Positions 61,601 to 64,000 of a stretch of 64,000 nucleotides of DNA are shown piece by piece. Source of the DNA: Climacteris rufus. Lineage: Eukaryota > Chordata > Aves > Passeriformes > Climacteridae. Position numbers and translations under genes: made by a program. Positions within the stretch are counted from its first letter, which is position 1, and each line of letters starts with the position of its first letter. The notes beneath the pieces were generated by a model. That model saw nothing but the letters and a program-made list of their open reading frames with translations. It had not been told where the DNA came from and did no database searches. The DNA lies in contig VZRZ01002012.1 in assembly GCA_013398175.1 (NCBI GenBank), positions 1,274,641-1,338,640 of the forward strand, in the 5' to 3' direction.

Positions 61601-64000
61601 GGTTCTTAGTGAAAAACTACAATGTGCTATTTATAACTACGATAAGAATTTTTAAAAATTGCCAGGGGTTAAATATGAAACAACATATTTTCTTTATTGA
61701 AAATTAATCATAAAACATATTTCTATTTTTTTAATACATGAATATTTGCAGAATTATATGCTTTTAAAAGGGTTTTTTTTATTTTATCCTTGGACTTAAA
61801 AATCTTCCACAGAGTTTTTCTATTGCTACAGCTACAGATGCTGTTGTTTTCTAATGTGTGTATAGAAGGAAGGTCAAAAACTGTCTGCTAGTAGTTACAG
61901 GAATTTTTAAATTGCCATCTATCCAATATACTGCAGGGGAACATAATTCCTCATTAAAACATAGATGCGCATTCTGCTTATGACTAACTGGTATACTGCT
62001 GCTATAACTATGAGAGCTGAAAGTGAATTTTGATTTATTGGTCTTTAAAGGAATTTAGAATTGAATTTTGTGCTTCCAGAAAGGAGGGATCCAAACATCT
62101 GCATTCGCAGGTTTTGTGCAAGCCAGCTCAGAAGTCTTTTCTGCAATGGACTGTCTGAAATGCTTACCACATACTGTTTCTTTGACTACCTTTGCTGAAA
62201 GTGTTTTGCATGAGGAAATGCTTCATGGCATCTAAGTGTCTATATACCTTCATTAAAAAGATATTTTCAAAGTAGAGACCAGAAAAATAATCATAACTGG
62301 AACTTTTCAGGAGTTCCTGCAAATAGAATGGTGACACCACTAGGAATAAAATGTGATCTAGTATGCACTGAATTGACATGTAACTTCCATTTGATTTGGT
62401 TTGGAATGTGTGTGTGGCCTGACCCAAAATTAACAAAACTAACTGCTGATGTTCACAATAAGGCATAGAAAAAGGGTTCCCTAATAAGCAACTCCCCTCC
62501 CTTTGTGCCGTCTGTGTGCAAGAAGGTGGGGTTGGTAACATAAAGTCCGGGAGTGAATTGTCTCACATCTTCTCCGTATTGTTTGTTTTTCTAGCTGTAG
62601 TTCCTTGTGTGCTGCAGTTCTTGAGGACATAAAGTATATTGACCATCTCATAGACCATTATTTTATTGTGAGCTGTTTTTCTTTTCCGTGAAACGTTGTT
62701 AAAAGCTTATATGATCTTTATTGTTCTTTGGGTCTTTAAGAAAAATTCATATTCTGAACATAGATGAGGCAAGATTTGTCAGGGTACATAATTTTTTTTA
62801 TGAGATCATCTGTTGTAGATGAAGAAAAGCCTGGCCACTTTCTGGTTCATAAAACCTTCCATTGTGCTGCTGATCTGAAAGAGTGTCAGTAACTCTCATA
62901 AAAAGTTTATTTTTTGTCTCCCTGCAGACATCATCACTTAATTACGTAGCTCATCATGGTTGCCATTATATTTTGAACACTAATTAAAAGGCTGAACTTG
63001 AAACCTTTGTGCTAGGCTTTTAAGGGTCACAAAGGTGAAAACAAAAGCAAGTTTGTCTCTCTCTGTCCCCTTCCCAGGGCAGGAAGGATGAAAATGAGCA
63101 CAGTTAATCCTTTGAGCATCCATGGAAGGTTAGGTGCAGAACAGGCATTACTGGGTGGAATCTCATGGTAGAGACTCAGACTGTGCTGCTTTCCATAGAA
63201 ATTCAGATCATCAAGAAGTGCAAAAGCTGCTGCAAATTGTGTGGTGGAGATTGTGGTACTCTCCCCAAAATGGAAACAAGGAGAAACTTTTCCAGCTGTC
63301 CTTTTCCTCCCTCTTCTAGCACGCAACCCACACACTCATTTCTAATTTTCAGTCACAGCTCCTGAAGGCAGTATAAATTTACAGCTATTGAATATCATTT
63401 AAAGATAGTCAATAGTTTACTCAGAAAACATTTAACTGCTTTTCTTCCACAGCTTGCAAACAGTGACCTTTCCATTTTAAACTCAAATGATGCACAAAGA
63501 AGTGACTGCACAAATGGGAACACCATCAAAAACACAAAGCTGATTCAGAGCTCAGTGTCTGAACTGTACCCATTGCTTGAGCCTAGTCCTGACATATCAG
63601 AGTGCAAATCTCTAAAATACAACAAAGGGTGGATTCTGGATAGCGGTAGAAGAACAGGGTAAGAATGTAATTATTTTGCTTGTAACTGGAATTTGGCAAC
63701 AAAAGTTGCATTTTTAGTATAATTGCAAAGTTTTCAGAAGGAAAGAAAAATGCCTGATGCTTGTCTTCTTGTTTATGAAGGGCAAGAATTGAGTCTTTTT
63801 GGTCCCAGCTGCAGCTTTGCATTAGAAAGGATCCCAGCACCTTGTCTGTGCATACTAAAACGTCGTCAAAGTATTCATTGCAGAAAAACAGGATATCTTA
63901 CTGCCCCCATCTTGCTGTCAAAAGACTTTGTTTACATACTAATTCCCTCCTCCGGGGTATGCCTCAGTGGCATGTCTTTTGGCTAATTAAGATTCGAACA
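58632..64000. other. Unique AT-rich non-coding DNA, no gene seen
   Basis: Apart from a decayed CR1 tail at 60297-60362, no repeat or gene is recognised. The 125-codon minus frame at 62164-62541 and the 102-codon minus frame at 63027-63335 show no motif; the latter overlaps two plus frames. TAAT-type sites near 62940-62985 (CTTAATTACG, CTAATTAAAAGG) and 63980-63990 (GGCTAATTAAG) are compatible with enhancer sequence but not evidence for it. Confidence 0.5.
60297..60362 (-). mobile_element. Probable decayed CR1 3'-end, antisense
   Basis: CAGAGTCATCTAGATGTTGA then GAAGAGACCCATGAAGGTTG and TGTAGTCCAAGCTCTG resemble the reverse complement of a CR1 3' end (AGAATCAT...TTGGAAGAGACC...TCATCTAGTCCAACC). 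Similarity is partial and short, so this is a probable rather than certain call. Confidence 0.5.

Noticed and set aside
1..64000. CRISPR array, bacterial operon, plasmid or phage content
   Set aside because: There are no spaced direct repeats of the right kind and no dense coding or ribosome-binding sites. The avian CR1 and LTR content shows vertebrate nuclear DNA.

Overview
This window looks like gene-poor nuclear DNA from a bird, probably a songbird or a close relative. The evidence is indirect but consistent. The sequence is AT-rich with no long open frames. It carries 5'-truncated CR1 LINE copies ending in the avian-type TTCCAACnCA...ATTCTATGATT tail, and several solo or broken LTRs that I recognise as typical avian endogenous-retrovirus LTRs. 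No protein-coding gene, exon, tRNA, rRNA or known ncRNA could be supported. The longest open frames (up to about 164 codons) fall inside an LTR, inside a hexanucleotide repeat, or in sequence with no recognisable protein. Many of them have no ATG.

Layout. 0-8 kb: unique AT-rich DNA with a TA/TG microsatellite (3.75 kb), then a 15-bp minisatellite (8.19 kb). 8.62-9.46 kb: the 5' and middle part of a long ERV LTR. 9.5-19 kb: unique DNA with two very old antisense CR1-clade relics (10.7 kb, with a readable reverse-transcriptase motif, and 18.4-18.9 kb) and a short sense CR1 3' end (18.03 kb). 19-36 kb: a long stretch with almost no recognisable repeats, a GC-richer island at 20.2-20.5 kb, and a possible regulatory segment near 33.6-34.0 kb. 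36254-36318: a 65-base assembly gap bordered by a GC-rich hairpin. 37516-38524: an apparently complete, CpG-retaining solo LTR of about 1 kb. 41-52 kb: CR1 fragments at 41.55, 46.74, 49.08 and 51.62 kb, a complete solo LTR of 578 bp at 45047-45624, and an unusual GGAAAT/GCAAAT hexanucleotide array at 47583-47716. 56.9-58.6 kb: an antisense CR1, a composite CCTCT/TTTG/T-rich simple repeat, and the 3' part of the same LTR family seen at 8.6 kb. 58.6-64 kb: unique DNA with one decayed CR1 tail.

Nothing here works as a gene system. The window is a record of retroelement insertion and decay in an intergenic or intronic region. Whether it lies inside a large intron cannot be told from the sequence. 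I did not find a previously undescribed biological system. The observations most worth checking are the octamer-rich hexanucleotide array, the CpG-retaining LTR, the back-to-back perfect hairpins near 37.3 kb, and the unassigned GC-rich island at 20.2-20.5 kb. Repeat family names are given at clade level only, because no database search could be run.
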